DNA of 64,000 nt from positions 1 to 64,000 of the forward strand of contig JACZJK010000046.1 in NCBI GenBank assembly GCA_014860575.1, in the 5' to 3' direction. Below, piece by piece: positions 48,901 to 59,000 of the stretch (position 1 is its first letter; each line of letters starts with the position of its first letter). The notes below the pieces were generated by a model that searched no databases, was not told where the DNA came from, and saw nothing but the letters and a program-made list of their open reading frames with translations. Origin of the DNA: Bacteroidales bacterium (GTDB lineage Bacteria; Bacteroidota; Bacteroidia; Bacteroidales; JAAYJT01). The translations under genes were made by a program, and so were the position numbers.

Positions 48901-51900
48901 AAGTTGCCGGTATTCACCGGTTGGTCAATGATTACATGTTCACCAGGGTCAGACCAGATTCCATTGGCATCCCAATCAAACCAGCCATTTATATATCCCG
49001 TACCGTTTACCACAAACTGAACCGACACACTCTGAGACGGCACAAAAGCATTTAAAAAGGTTACGCCATCCTCATCACTAAGTCCATTCAGATCATCACC
49101 TGTTGCGTTAGGATCGGGTTGTCCGTCAGGCTCTCCATCAATCAAAGTGCCCAAATATATTCCGGGAACAATCTGGTGGTGAGCGCCACCATTTGCCAAT
49201 AAAGTTGGATAGGGCATGTCAGGTGCATCACCAAAGTCAATTTCAAACTCTTCGGAGGTAATAACAAATGCCATATCGGAAAACCTTGGAGGTGGTGGTG
49301 TGGGCCAGACTATTGTTTGCCAGGGACCTCCTGAAGAACTAGCTGCTCCGCAGTTGATAGGCCACTGATCCCTATTTGCCTCCTGCCAGCGCCAGACAGC
49401 GGGGTTTAGCATATCATTTGGCATAGCCAGGATACGAACCCAATAGGTGGTTCCGGCAAGTTGCATAAATGGGGCAGGTAGTATAAAGTCATATTTATAA
49501 ATAGGAGAACCATCAGAACTGTTCATTCCGGTAAACTGTTCGGATATGGTGTTAAAAGGAACAACAAAACCAGCAACTGTAGTACCCGGTAGACAACTGG
49601 CATCAGTATAAAATTCTATCAGGAAATGATTAATCCCAGCACCACGCTTTTCGAAACCATTTACATTCAGTTCATAATTTCCCCACCAATGAATGTCTGT
49701 TACCAATCCGCCATAGCAGATCCAGTCGTCTGCTATCCAGGAAGTAGGATCGGCATGCAAGCCGGGAAGATTAGGCTCAGGAAGCTGACGCCATTTAATA
49801 TCACCGTACTCTTCAACAATAACATTGTAATCTTCAACTTCACCATCAGGCGCAGTCCCTGTAAACGAAAGACCTGGTTGCGTGCTATAGCGGAAACGCG
49901 AATAATTGAACCCTGGCAAAGTGCCGGGCGGAGCTATGAAGGTGAGATAGTTATCACCTGTTTGCAAAACCAGATCACTAAAGACATTTTCTTGTGGGTC
50001 AGCCCAGCTTCCATTCTGATTGAAATCAAACCACCCGCTGAAATAAGCATAGTTTGTTGACACATTTACTTTTATCTTGCAGGGGTTGCCAGCGGCCAGC
50101 GGCCAGAGGAAAGTAACTCCATCCTCATCATTCAGATTGTTTAGATCGTCACCGTCAGCATTGGGTGTAGGCTGCCCATTCGGTTCAGCGTCAATCAAAG
50201 ATCCAAGATAAACAGTAGGATTGATTAAATGACGGGCGCCATTGTTTGTCAATAACGTAGGATATGGCCCATCGGGCGCATCTCCAAAGTCATATGGGTC
50301 CTGATCGTCACCAATATATACCATGTAATCCTCTACCTCACCATCATTAGCCGGTCCATTAAAGGATAAGCCTGGCTGTGTGCTAAAACGGAACCGGGCA
50401 AAGGTGTTACCAAAAACCGCATTTGCAGGAATCAAGAAAGTAACACCGTATGTTCCAATCATAGGTGAGTCTAACAAATGATGCTCACCAGGATCTGACC
50501 AGTTGCCATTTGCGTTCCAGTCAAACCATGCATTAACATATCCGTTGGTTGAAACCGTAACCCACATATGTGCCGATTGGCCGGGAATGAGAAGTGTATT
50601 AAAAACAACTCCATCTTCATCGTCATTGCCATCATTATCATCGCCTAAAGCATTTGGATCAGGTTGTCCATCAGGTTCTGAATCTATTGAATTGCCCATA
50701 TGGATACCAGGAACAATCAAATGTCTTGCGCCGTTGTTCAAAAGTAGTGTTGGGTACGAACCATCGGGAGCATCGCCAAAGTCGTATGGGTCAGGTATAT
50801 CATCCCCAATAAAAACCTGGTAGTCTTCAACTTCACCATCAGGTGCCGGGCCGTATTGATTATAAAACAGCAAGCCGCCAGTGGAATTAAATCTGAACCG
50901 CGCAAATGTATTTCCAGTAACAGCGTTGGGGGGAACTGCAAAACTCAGGCTATTAACGCCTGCAGTAAGGTTCACATTCTGAAAAATAAATTCTCCCGGA
51001 TCGCCCCAAACATTTAACTGGTTAAAATCAATCCAGGCATTCAACACACCCGAAACCGAAGCAATTACTTGTACGGTAGCATTCTGGCCTGGAATGAGTG
51101 AACTGGTAAATATTACTCCATCATCATCGTTGTTGCCGTCGTTATCATCGCCGGTTGCAGTAGCATTAGGCTGACCGTTGGTTTCAGGATCAATAGAATA
51201 ACCCAGGAAAGTCACACCATCAATAATATGGCTTGCTCCGTTGCTGCTTATAAGGGTCGGATAAGGAGGATCAGGCGCATCGCCAAAGTCCAGCTCGTCC
51301 ACTTGTTCACCATATGTCTTTACGCATACATCCCATTCAAAACCTGTTATCCCCTGGCCAAGCTGAAACCAGGAACTACCATCATGGCTCATCCAGCAAG
51401 CCCCGGATTCAATAGTTGGGTAAGCATAGCTGGTCACCTGCCACTCTGTGGGAACAGGACTCAAATTAGTAGGCGTATTATAATAAACTTTCACAAAAAA
51501 ATCATTTCCATTGCTTATACTAACCTGCGAAGGCAAATCCAATGTAACATAGCCTGCATTGGCGATGGTTTGATTGGCAATACTTCCAAGCAGGTTTGAT
51601 AATACCCCGCCTGAAAAATCATCATAAATCTGAAATCCAATTGTTGTTCCATCTTCAACGATATAGGTTCCCAGTTTTTGAATATTATAGCTTTGGCTTG
51701 CAACATATTTTGCCAGGGCATATCCGGTAGTATTGGAATAACCTGCTGATCCGGTTGAACCCAGATGGTCATAATAATTAATCACCCTGGTTGAAGAATA
51801 ATTGATTTTATTGGGCCAGTAAGCAACCTCATCATTTACTCTGGAATCTTGGTAGGCAATATAAAAATAACCAGCCTGGCCCCAGCCTGTGCCCCAGCTA

Positions 51901-52691
51901 TTTTTTATAATCCATGCACCAACTCCCCCGGAAGTAACCTTGGTATCATTCCAGCCAACCAGTGTAACTGCATGGTTATGAACCGCACTTCCCGAATAGA
52001 AGTATGTATAATTGGACTGGTTGTAATACAACTGATCCCAGAAAAAAACAGTGTACAATGCTCCATGGGCCATAATGGCTTGTTTGATTGTGTTCATATT
52101 TTTCGGTAAGAAAACTGCATCCGTCATATACATTGCGGGCGGATTGCCATTATAGGTGGAATAATCGCTAGGGTAATAGGGGTCATCAGCTTCATATATC
52201 GGCCCAGAACCTCTTGACAGGTATGCAGTAGACATGTAGGAATTTCCACCCTGGCAAGGAGTCCAAAAGAAACCATGGGTTTGTTTCAGGTTGTTTTCAG
52301 AGAGATTATAAGTGCCTTGTCCTTTGAAAAGCAACATACTCTCGGAAGCACCCATGGTTGCAAATGCCCAGCATGCACCACATAAACCCTGATCTTTTAC
52401 TGATGTCACAAAACTCTGACCGCCAACATTTCTTAGATCATAACTTGCCGGTAGTTGCCTGGTTTCCTCAGGCTCTTTATCAACAGTTTGAAACCGGAAA
52501 GGAGATGGAATATACCCAAGGCTGTAGCCTTCGTCAGTAGTATTTCTCCAAAGCCCCTGATCAACAAGTTCAAGGTATCGGATGTAATCAGGATTGATTG
52601 GTGAAGCCTCAGGTAGTTGAGCAACCAGCTTGTTAGATGCGATAACGGTAAGGATAATTACAATTATCCATTGTAAAGTTACTTTTTTCAT
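45963..52691 (-). CDS. T9SS-secreted papain-family (C1A) peptidase with GEVED modules
   Basis: 2,242 residues. Signal peptide (to about LVAQ, 25), short pro-region, then a complete C1A peptidase: Gln101 and Cys107 in VKDQGLCGACWAFA, His240 in VHNHAVTLVGW, Asn264 in IIKNSWGTGWG. Then GEVED-type modules, each starting DFGDAPD and ending DGEVEDY, at about 465-635, 640-800, 803-965, 1148-1310 and 1313-1480, and a long variant (GETEDY) at about 1830-2060. Acidic loops such as GDDNDGNNDDDG suggest calcium binding. Two unassigned beta domains lie between (about 970-1140 and 1485-1830). The two-Cys module and sorting domain (GVEKLIKQ) end it. Adjacent and partly near-identical to the S8 gene, with the same kind of leader. 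Probably an active extracellular protease. Confidence 0.9.
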   Translation of the reverse strand: MKKVTLQWIIVIILTVIASNKLVAQLPEASPINPDYIRYLELVDQGLWRNTTDEGYSLGYIPSPFRFQTVDKEPEETRQLPASYDLRNVGGQSFVTSVKDQGLCGACWAFATMGASESMLLFKGQGTYNLSENNLKQTHGFFWTPCQGGNSYMSTAYLSRGSGPIYEADDPYYPSDYSTYNGNPPAMYMTDAVFLPKNMNTIKQAIMAHGALYTVFFWDQLYYNQSNYTYFYSGSAVHNHAVTLVGWNDTKVTSGGVGAWIIKNSWGTGWGQAGYFYIAYQDSRVNDEVAYWPNKINYSSTRVINYYDHLGSTGSAGYSNTTGYALAKYVASQSYNIQKLGTYIVEDGTTIGFQIYDDFSGGVLSNLLGSIANQTIANAGYVTLDLPSQVSISNGNDFFVKVYYNTPTNLSPVPTEWQVTSYAYPTIESGACWMSHDGSSWFQLGQGITGFEWDVCVKTYGEQVDELDFGDAPDPPYPTLISSNGASHIIDGVTFLGYSIDPETNGQPNATATGDDNDGNNDDDGVIFTSSLIPGQNATVQVIASVSGVLNAWIDFNQLNVWGDPGEFIFQNVNLTAGVNSLSFAVPPNAVTGNTFARFRFNSTGGLLFYNQYGPAPDGEVEDYQVFIGDDIPDPYDFGDAPDGSYPTLLLNNGARHLIVPGIHMGNSIDSEPDGQPDPNALGDDNDGNDDEDGVVFNTLLIPGQSAHMWVTVSTNGYVNAWFDWNANGNWSDPGEHHLLDSPMIGTYGVTFLIPANAVFGNTFARFRFSTQPGLSFNGPANDGEVEDYMVYIGDDQDPYDFGDAPDGPYPTLLTNNGARHLINPTVYLGSLIDAEPNGQPTPNADGDDLNNLNDEDGVTFLWPLAAGNPCKIKVNVSTNYAYFSGWFDFNQNGSWADPQENVFSDLVLQTGDNYLTFIAPPGTLPGFNYSRFRYSTQPGLSFTGTAPDGEVEDYNVIVEEYGDIKWRQLPEPNLPGLHADPTSWIADDWICYGGLVTDIHWWGNYELNVNGFEKRGAGINHFLIEFYTDASCLPGTTVAGFVVPFNTISEQFTGMNSSDGSPIYKYDFILPAPFMQLAGTTYWVRILAMPNDMLNPAVWRWQEANRDQWPINCGAASSSGGPWQTIVWPTPPPPRFSDMAFVITSEEFEIDFGDAPDMPYPTLLANGGAHHQIVPGIYLGTLIDGEPDGQPDPNATGDDLNGLSDEDGVTFLNAFVPSQSVSVQFVVNGTGYINGWFDWDANGIWSDPGEHVIIDQPVNTGNFVYNVVVPNNLVAGLTFARFRFSSISGISFTGFATDGEVEDYAIYIEEVDNDFGDAPDGPYPTLLANNGARHYVVSGMHLGSGVDIDFDGQPDLFAIGDDMDGNDDEDGIIFLGSFVPGQTTPFTLSNIAGAGYINAWFDWNGNGTWADPGEHVLVDLAASFPFPPGIFGTIPVPANAVPGMTYARFRYSSIQGLNYDGSAPDGEVEDYRIKINEPIIHKMHYPQYPDPNGWDINITHPARIGDDWMCSETGYVEDFHFWVSFPGDMIPPDFGVNFEIQIYSDIPAAVSPTGYSIPGNLLWVRDFSPSEYNWQFDFEHPQGWFDPYLPEINPIDHFSCFRIDIMNFTEPFLQEEGNIYWLVITAHISDGGGIVYQDVILTLDNIDPNISAYQTWMEDQAVMSIQDHPTYPPASFTILSDAIILHPAMLVVDLSAYSGKISWVEVDITEAHTPGNVVATLYDAGMVVGIQASTITGFQTLILTNFGMQYNPDLLTIEGLEGIVHEIRFQLELSGGDEFRIGWKTSPDHFNDVAVWQLPDLADVWEMLIDPITLEGLSLSFVITGNPVQEFDFGDAPEDALAYPASGMLGQFPTCINVGPPGSFIQHNNFGAFFGPSVDFEPEGNAGLCPNFNPNMYNQDECFNDGDAGLLHPGAFTIVGPPGAEVIVACPGAPAAPLGNICTTASWGGNIEFHLQNLMPNNTVGYVNVLFDWDHNGIWTGFSTCTGGQQVPEHVLVNHIIPNGFVGPLSATFPPPFFIGPASGYVWARISITEQPVPSNWNGSGIFEDGETEDYIFLVLPDPNINLQNITVPGGQTTCYEAAQTITTAGAGTTFIAQNGAVVYLIAGQNIIMKDGTHFKNGSYVHAYIDQTGEYCSNPKAIVFEQEPLPNPLPFEIAEKDSFFKVYPNPNTGQFTLELSEFSEISTIKVEIFSLIGESIMNVELPELKQYLFDLSDRQPGIYLIKVMQGSDIGVEKLIKQ
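45990..47200 (-). repeat. 3' block nearly identical to 53040-54249
   Basis: The last GEVED variant, pre-sorting module and sorting domain are almost the same at DNA level as in the S8 gene (offset about 7,049 bp). Boundaries judged by eye. Confidence 0.8.
50780..51295 (-). repeat. First GEVED module, nearly identical to 57049-57564
   Basis: The first GEVED module after the peptidase domain is shared with the S8 gene at an offset of about 6,269 bp, different from the 3' block, so the two genes share separate islands. Boundaries approximate. Confidence 0.75.
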
Positions 52692-52705
52692 AACCAGCAG
52701 TTTTT

Positions 52706-52722
52706 TGCAGGCTATGCCTGCA
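52706..52722 (-). promoter_or_regulatory. Hairpin 14 nt before the C1A start codon
   Basis: TGCAGGC-TAT-GCCTGCA, 7 bp. It ends 14 nt before the ATG at 52691, exactly as in the S8 gene, where the stem sequence differs but pairing is kept. A role in translation initiation or mRNA stability is plausible. Confidence 0.55.
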
Positions 52723-52749
52723 GGTTAATAATTAATTTTAATGAACATG

Positions 52750-52817
52750 TTCTGCAGTGAGTGGGCCCGATCAGGTGTTTGTTGCAGAACGAAGTGTGGA
52801 AGGATGCCAAGATGGGG
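52750..52817 (-). promoter_or_regulatory. Element B, copy 1: shared 5' leader motif
   Basis: 68 nt, nearly identical to 59100-59167. As RNA it starts CCCCATCTTGGCATCC and ends in a stem TTCTGC/GCAGAA enclosing CGGGCCCACTC. In the other copy the innermost pair is U-G instead of C-G. It sits between the promoter and the start-proximal hairpin. Confidence 0.6.
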
Positions 52818-52834
52818 TTGATGAAATCAGAATG

Positions 52835-52866
52835 TAAATTTACAACATTAAAAAGCTTATTGCAAA
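52835..52866 (-). promoter_or_regulatory. Promoter of the C1A peptidase gene
   Basis: On the minus strand: TTTG at 52863-52866, 20-bp spacer, TAAATTTA at 52835-52842. Leader about 140 nt. Between here and the terminator at 52954 nothing else is recognised. Confidence 0.6.
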
Positions 52867-52953
52867 TTTATTGGCATATTGGTGCGCGAGGTGTCAGATT
52901 AGAGAAACAAGCAGTTATAGCAACTTATTTACTCCTGAAAAGTAAATAATTAA

Positions 52954-52982
52954 AAGCCATCTGTGCCTGACACAGATGGCTT
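52954..52982 (-). terminator. Terminator of the S8 gene
   Basis: AAGCCATCTGTG (52954-52965) pairs with CACAGATGGCTT (52971-52982), 12 bp perfect with a 5-nt loop. T-rich sequence follows on both strands. It lies about 30 bp past the stop at 53012. Confidence 0.8.
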
Positions 52983-53011
52983 GTTTTTAACTGCACAAAA
53001 GTTCACTGAAA

Positions 53012-56000
53012 CTATTGCTTAATCACCTTTTCAATCCCCACATCATTGCCTTGCATTACCCTGACAAGGTAAATACCTGGTTGCTTTGCTGACAGATCGA
53101 ACAGGTATTGTTTCATTGCCAGAAGCTCGACATCCATGATTCTTTCACCAACAAGGTTGAAAATTTCAACTTTGATAGTTGAGAATTCAGAACGCTCACT
53201 GAGTTCAAGTGTGAACTGGCCAGTATTCGGATTTGGATACACCTTAAAGAATGAATCCTTCTCAGCTATTTCAAACGGCAGAGGCTTAGGCAAAGGTTCT
53301 TGTTCAAAAACTATTGCTTTTGGATTACTACAGTATTCGCCGTCTTGCTCAATATATACATGAACGTATGATCCGTTTTTAAAATGAGTGCCGTCTTTCA
53401 TAATAATATTCTGACCCGCAACAAGATAAACCACTGCGCCGTTTTGAACAATGAAGGTAGTTCCCGATCCTGCTGTAGTGATTGTTTGAGCTGCTTCGTA
53501 ACAAGTAGTTTGGCCGCCCGGAACAGTTATATTCTGTAAATTGATGTTTGGATCAGGCAAAACATGGAACATATAATCTTCTGTTTCGCCATCTTCAAAA
53601 ATGCCAGAACCGTCCCAGTTTGCAGGGACTGGCTGTTCCGTAATGGAAATACGGACCCAAACGTAGCCCGAGGCGGGACCGATTGTGAAGGGAGGGGGAG
53701 ATGTTGCAGACAATTGACCGCTAAAACCATTGGGAATTAAATGATTGACAAGAGCATGTTCAGGAACCTGTTGGCCACCAGTGCATGTTGCAAAGCCTGA
53801 CCAGATGCCGTTGTGATCCCAATCGAACAGCACATTCACATACCCAACAGTATTGTTGGGCATAAAGTTTTGAAGTTGGATATCAATGTTGCCACCCCAG
53901 GAAGCAAGTGTACATATATTGCCCAGTGGCATAAATGGTATTCCCGGACATGCAACAATAACCTCGGCACCCGGAGGGCCCACAATAGTAAAAGCACCTG
54001 GGTGCAGCAGTCCTGCATCTCCATCATTGAAACATTCGTCCTGATTGTACATGTTGGGGTTGAAATTCGGGCATAAACCTGCGTTGCCCTCTAGTTCAAA
54101 ATCAACTGAAGGCCCAAAGAATGCCCCGAAATTATTGTGTTGAATGAAACTTCCCGGAGGGCCAACATTCATACATGTAGGGAATTGGCCAATCACACCG
54201 CTTGCCGGATAGGCAAGAGCACCTTCGGGGGCATCACCAAAGTCAAAAAATGCGTCTATGATTTCAACGATATAATCTTCAACCTCGCCACTTGGCAAAT
54301 ATCCATCAAATATGTTGGCTGGCAATGTCCATGTACTCAGTCGGAACCTGGCAAATGAAGGCCCTGCAACTGCATTGGGCGGAACTATAAAATTATGAAT
54401 AAATGTTCCTGTTGAAACAGGCAGGTTCAGCATGATTTGTTCGCCTGGATCACTCCAGCTTCCGTTACGGTTAAAGTCAACCCATCCTTGTAGCAGGCCT
54501 GAACCTGTTACTGTTACCTGAATAGCTACATTTTGCCCGATGTACAATGGACTCAGAAACACAATTCCATCTTCGTCTTGCAGGTTATTATTATCGTCAC
54601 CCAATGCATTGGGGTCGGGTAGGCCATCCGATTCATAATCAATCACATTTCCAAGGTGAAGCGGTCCCCACCAATTTGAGTGACAGGCACCATTGTTGGC
54701 CAATGTTGTTGGATATGGTAATGGTGCATCGCCAAAATCCATTGCCGACATGATTTCGAATGCCATCTCCGAATGTGTATTATTACTGGCCCAGTATAAT
54801 GGACTCCAAACAGATGGAACACCTACAACGATCACTCGCTGAACGGCTGGACAGAGTGCGGTTACACGGCTTCTCGAGGATTCCATCCATTTCCAGCGGG
54901 CCGGTACATTCGGATTATTGCAGCGAGCTGAGATATCCAGCCAATATGTACTTCCGGCTTGCAGTTGAACAGGAGTTGGTAAATAATACTCATACCTGTA
55001 GATCATTTCACCCATGCTATTGTAATTTCCTGTTGCAGTTTCATTCACAGAACCTAACAAAACATCAGCTCCCCAAATCTCAGGATCGGCTGGCAGGCAA
55101 CCTGGGTTTGAATTGTGCAAACTCAGATGAAATCGGTTAATTCCCAATCCCGGAATTTCATAGCATCCGTACCACACAATTCCCGACACATTACCTTCGT
55201 AGCTGATGAAGTCATCAGCATTCACCAAAATCTGAAGTTGCCCGCTTACCACTGCATCATGGCAGTGTATTCCACTCCAGTTACTGTATGTTTGTTTGTG
55301 TGGTTGCGACCACTGATATAAAGTATTTAGGTTAAATGAGATAGCATAGTCTTCAACCTCGCCGTCGTTGGCCTGCCCTGTATAACTCAATCCTCCTGCA
55401 GTGCTGAAACGGTAGCGTGAAGAATATGGAAATGGAGTGAAACCTGTATTTGCATTGCGAGGAATGATAAAGCTGACATAATTATCGCCCGGGCTGAGTG
55501 GTACAGATGTAAATATTTGTTCTCCTGCATCATTCCAATCACCATCTTTATTAAAATCCATCCATGCATCCAACAATCCGCTGGTTGAAGCATTTACTTT
55601 CATGTTCATCGGATATCCTACCGACATATAGCTGTGCCAGTTTGTGAGCGCCCCATCTTCGTCTGCAAGATTATTTTGATCGTCGCCCAGTGAATTTATG
55701 TTAGTCAAACCTTCTACTTCTGCATCAATTAAATTTCCAAGATGAACACCAGAAACAATGAGATGTCTGGCACCATTGCTAGCCAGCAGGGTTGGATAGA
55801 AGTAATTGTTCCAGGGTTGATCGGGGGCATCACCAAAATCGTATTGCGGCAGGCCGGCAATTGTAAGCATGTAGTCTTCAACTTCACCCGAAGGAGCAAA
55901 CCCATTATTACTTAAACCCTGCACCGAACTAAATCTTACCCTCACAAATGTATTGCCGGGTGTTGCATTTGCCGGGATTAAAATACTGAACCCCATGGTT

Positions 56001-59000
56001 AGATTGGTTGAAACTGCATCAATAACTACATGTTCGCCCGCGTCTGCCCAGTCGCCATCGCAATTAAAATCAACCCAAATATTTATAAAACCACCAAGCA
56101 TTGAGGCTTGAACCAGCCAGTTATAGGATTGTCCCACCGTAGCAGGGGATGTATAACTTAGCCCGTCCTCATCCTGCAGATTGTTTGTGTCATCTCCGGA
56201 GGCATTTGGTGTAGATTGTCCGTCGGGCTCATAGTCAATTAATGCCCCCATAAAGTACCCCGGAGGATTATTACCATGACTCGCGCCATTGGAGGCAGCA
56301 AGTGTAGGATAGGTTGGATCAGGCGCATCGCCGAAGTCAAAATCCGGGGGTGGCGGAGCATCTAAGAGCAATAAATAATCTTCCGTTTCGCCATCTTCAA
56401 AGACACCCGAACCATCCCAGGGAAGCAACACAGGTATTTCGGTGATGCTGAACCTTGCCCAGACATAACCCGCATTTGGCCCTATCAAAAAACCAGGCGG
56501 CATCAGCATTGACAACGGCCCATTAAACCCGTTGGGAACAGGAAAGTTGATGAGTACATGTTCAGGAACATTTACACCTCCGGGGCAGGAAGATACTCCA
56601 CCCCATATCCCATTCTGATCCCAGTCAATAATAACATTCACAAGGCCACCAGTCATGTTAGGCATAAAGTTTTGAACCTGAATGTCAATGTTCTGACCCC
56701 AGATGGCTTGTGTGCAGACAGGACCAAGGGTCATCCCATTTGACCCGGGACAGGTCACTACCGTCTCGGCTCCCGGAGAACCCACTATGGTAAATGCACC
56801 AGGAGTTAAAAGGCCGGCATCTCCATCCTGGAAGCACTCATCCTGATTATAGGTATTCGGGTTGAACATCGGGCACAAACCGGCATTGCCTTCGGGTTCA
56901 AGATCAACTGAAGGCCCAAAGAAAGCCCCAAAATTACTGTGTTGAATCCATGAATTCGGAAGGCCAACATTGATGCATGTAGGGAATTGACCCAATACGC
57001 CACTTGCAGGATAGGCAAGGGTACCTTCAGGTGCATCACCAAAGTCGTAAGGATCAGACATAGGTTCCTCTATAAAAACCTCATAGTCTTCCACTTCCCC
57101 GTCAGGAGCTGGTCCATAACCATCATAAAAGAGAAGTCCGCCGGTGGTATTAAATCTGAACCGCGCAAATGTATTTCCGGGAACCCCGTTGGGTGGAACA
57201 GCAAAACTCAGATTATTAACACCTGCAGCAAGGATTACATTCTGGAAAATAAATTCTCCCGGATCGCCCCAAACATTCATATGATTAAAATCAATCCAGG
57301 CATTCAATACACCTGGAACTGAAGCAATCACTTGCAAATTAGCATTTTGACCGGGCATAAGCACACTTGTAAATATGACACCATCATCATCGTTATTGCC
57401 GTCGTTATCATCTCCGGTTGCAGTAGCATTGGGTTGTCCGTCGGTTTCAGGATCAACAGAATAACCCAGAAAAGTTACGCCATCAATTATATGGCTTGCT
57501 CCGCTGCTGCTTATAAGGGTCGGATAAGGAGGATCAGGCGCATCACCAAAGTCCAGATCGTTTGAAGGAGGAGGAATATTGGTGATGGCCAAAAACAAAT
57601 CCGGCCTTGGCCCAATGTTGCCACTTGGGCCAAACACTTGAGGCGTGCCGAAACTTACAAGCAGGTTTCTCATATTTATCGGCAACATTGGTGTTCCTGA
57701 AATATTGGCCACATAATATCCCTGAACACAAGCAATTGCCCCTGCAACACAGGGTGCGGCACTGGATGTTCCTCTAAAGTCAGCCCGATAATAATAATTG
57801 GGGCCCTGGGCTGAATAATAGGTGCCATAACCGGTGGTCATCACATTTTCACCCCATCCCTGCAAATCAAAGCGCTGGCCATAAGATGTGCCCCAACTTC
57901 CGGAATATGCAGTGGTGATGCGCTGTAGGTCATTTCCGCTGCTTGCAGTCCCGGCTCCGACGATTATTGCTCCGGAATTCCCATACCAATTTAGCATACC
58001 TGTATTCACCTCTCCGTTTCCGCCAGCTTGTACTACATGTATTCCATTTGCTACCGCAGTTTGAATGGCCGAGTAAACACCATTATTTGTTTGCGGATTC
58101 GGTGAGTAATTAAGCCACCATTCAATTGGCACAAAACCACCTGTTCCGGTGTAATCCCATTGCTGTTCGAGCAGGATAATATCGCCCGCAGATAGATTAG
58201 CTATGGCAACTGCGATGGCACCCGGAACATTCCATGTGGCGGTTGGAGAGCCATAATTGGTGCCACAGGTCAGCAGGTTTGCACCGAAACAGATTCCGGT
58301 AGTACCCCATCCATTATTATCGGCAACGAGCATGCCTATAACCGCAGTGCCATGATTATTATCGCTAAATGGATCAACAACATTGGTATTGATTTGCGAT
58401 CCCACAGCTTTTGTAATGTCCGCATGATTATAATTCCAACTATATTCCAGATTGCAAATTGTAATACCTGAGCCGGTTCCACCGGGCACAGTCCAGGCAT
58501 AATTGGCATCCAAACCAGAAGGTATGATGCTGGCCTGTTTGAGATATCCCTGCAATGATTGATAATTGCCAGGTAGTGGCAGTGCCATTGGTTTAGGAAC
58601 CGGTCGGGCAGAAAAAATACCTGGCAGGGCTTCGAGCTTTGTCGAAAGTTCCCAGATATCATTCCCTTTGGGAATCTGAAGCCTGAAGATATTGTTCAGG
58701 TTGTAAAGTTTTTGTCCTGTATTTCGCTCCCCGTCTTCAGCCCATTTATCAATGAGGTCTTCATCCACTTCGCTGAAGCGCTGCCACTCAAACCAGAATA
58801 AAGTACTTAGCACCGCATCAACGCCATTCATCGCATCTGATGTAAGATCTGTGGTCAAACCATTCCGCAGCCTGACCCTGGATGATTCAACAAACATTAT
58901 CTCAATAAGATCATCCTCACAAAGATAATAGGCCGGTTTAGGCTCATTTGCTTGAGCATCGTGGCTTTGTGAATTGCCGATTACTGAAACACTGTAGGTC

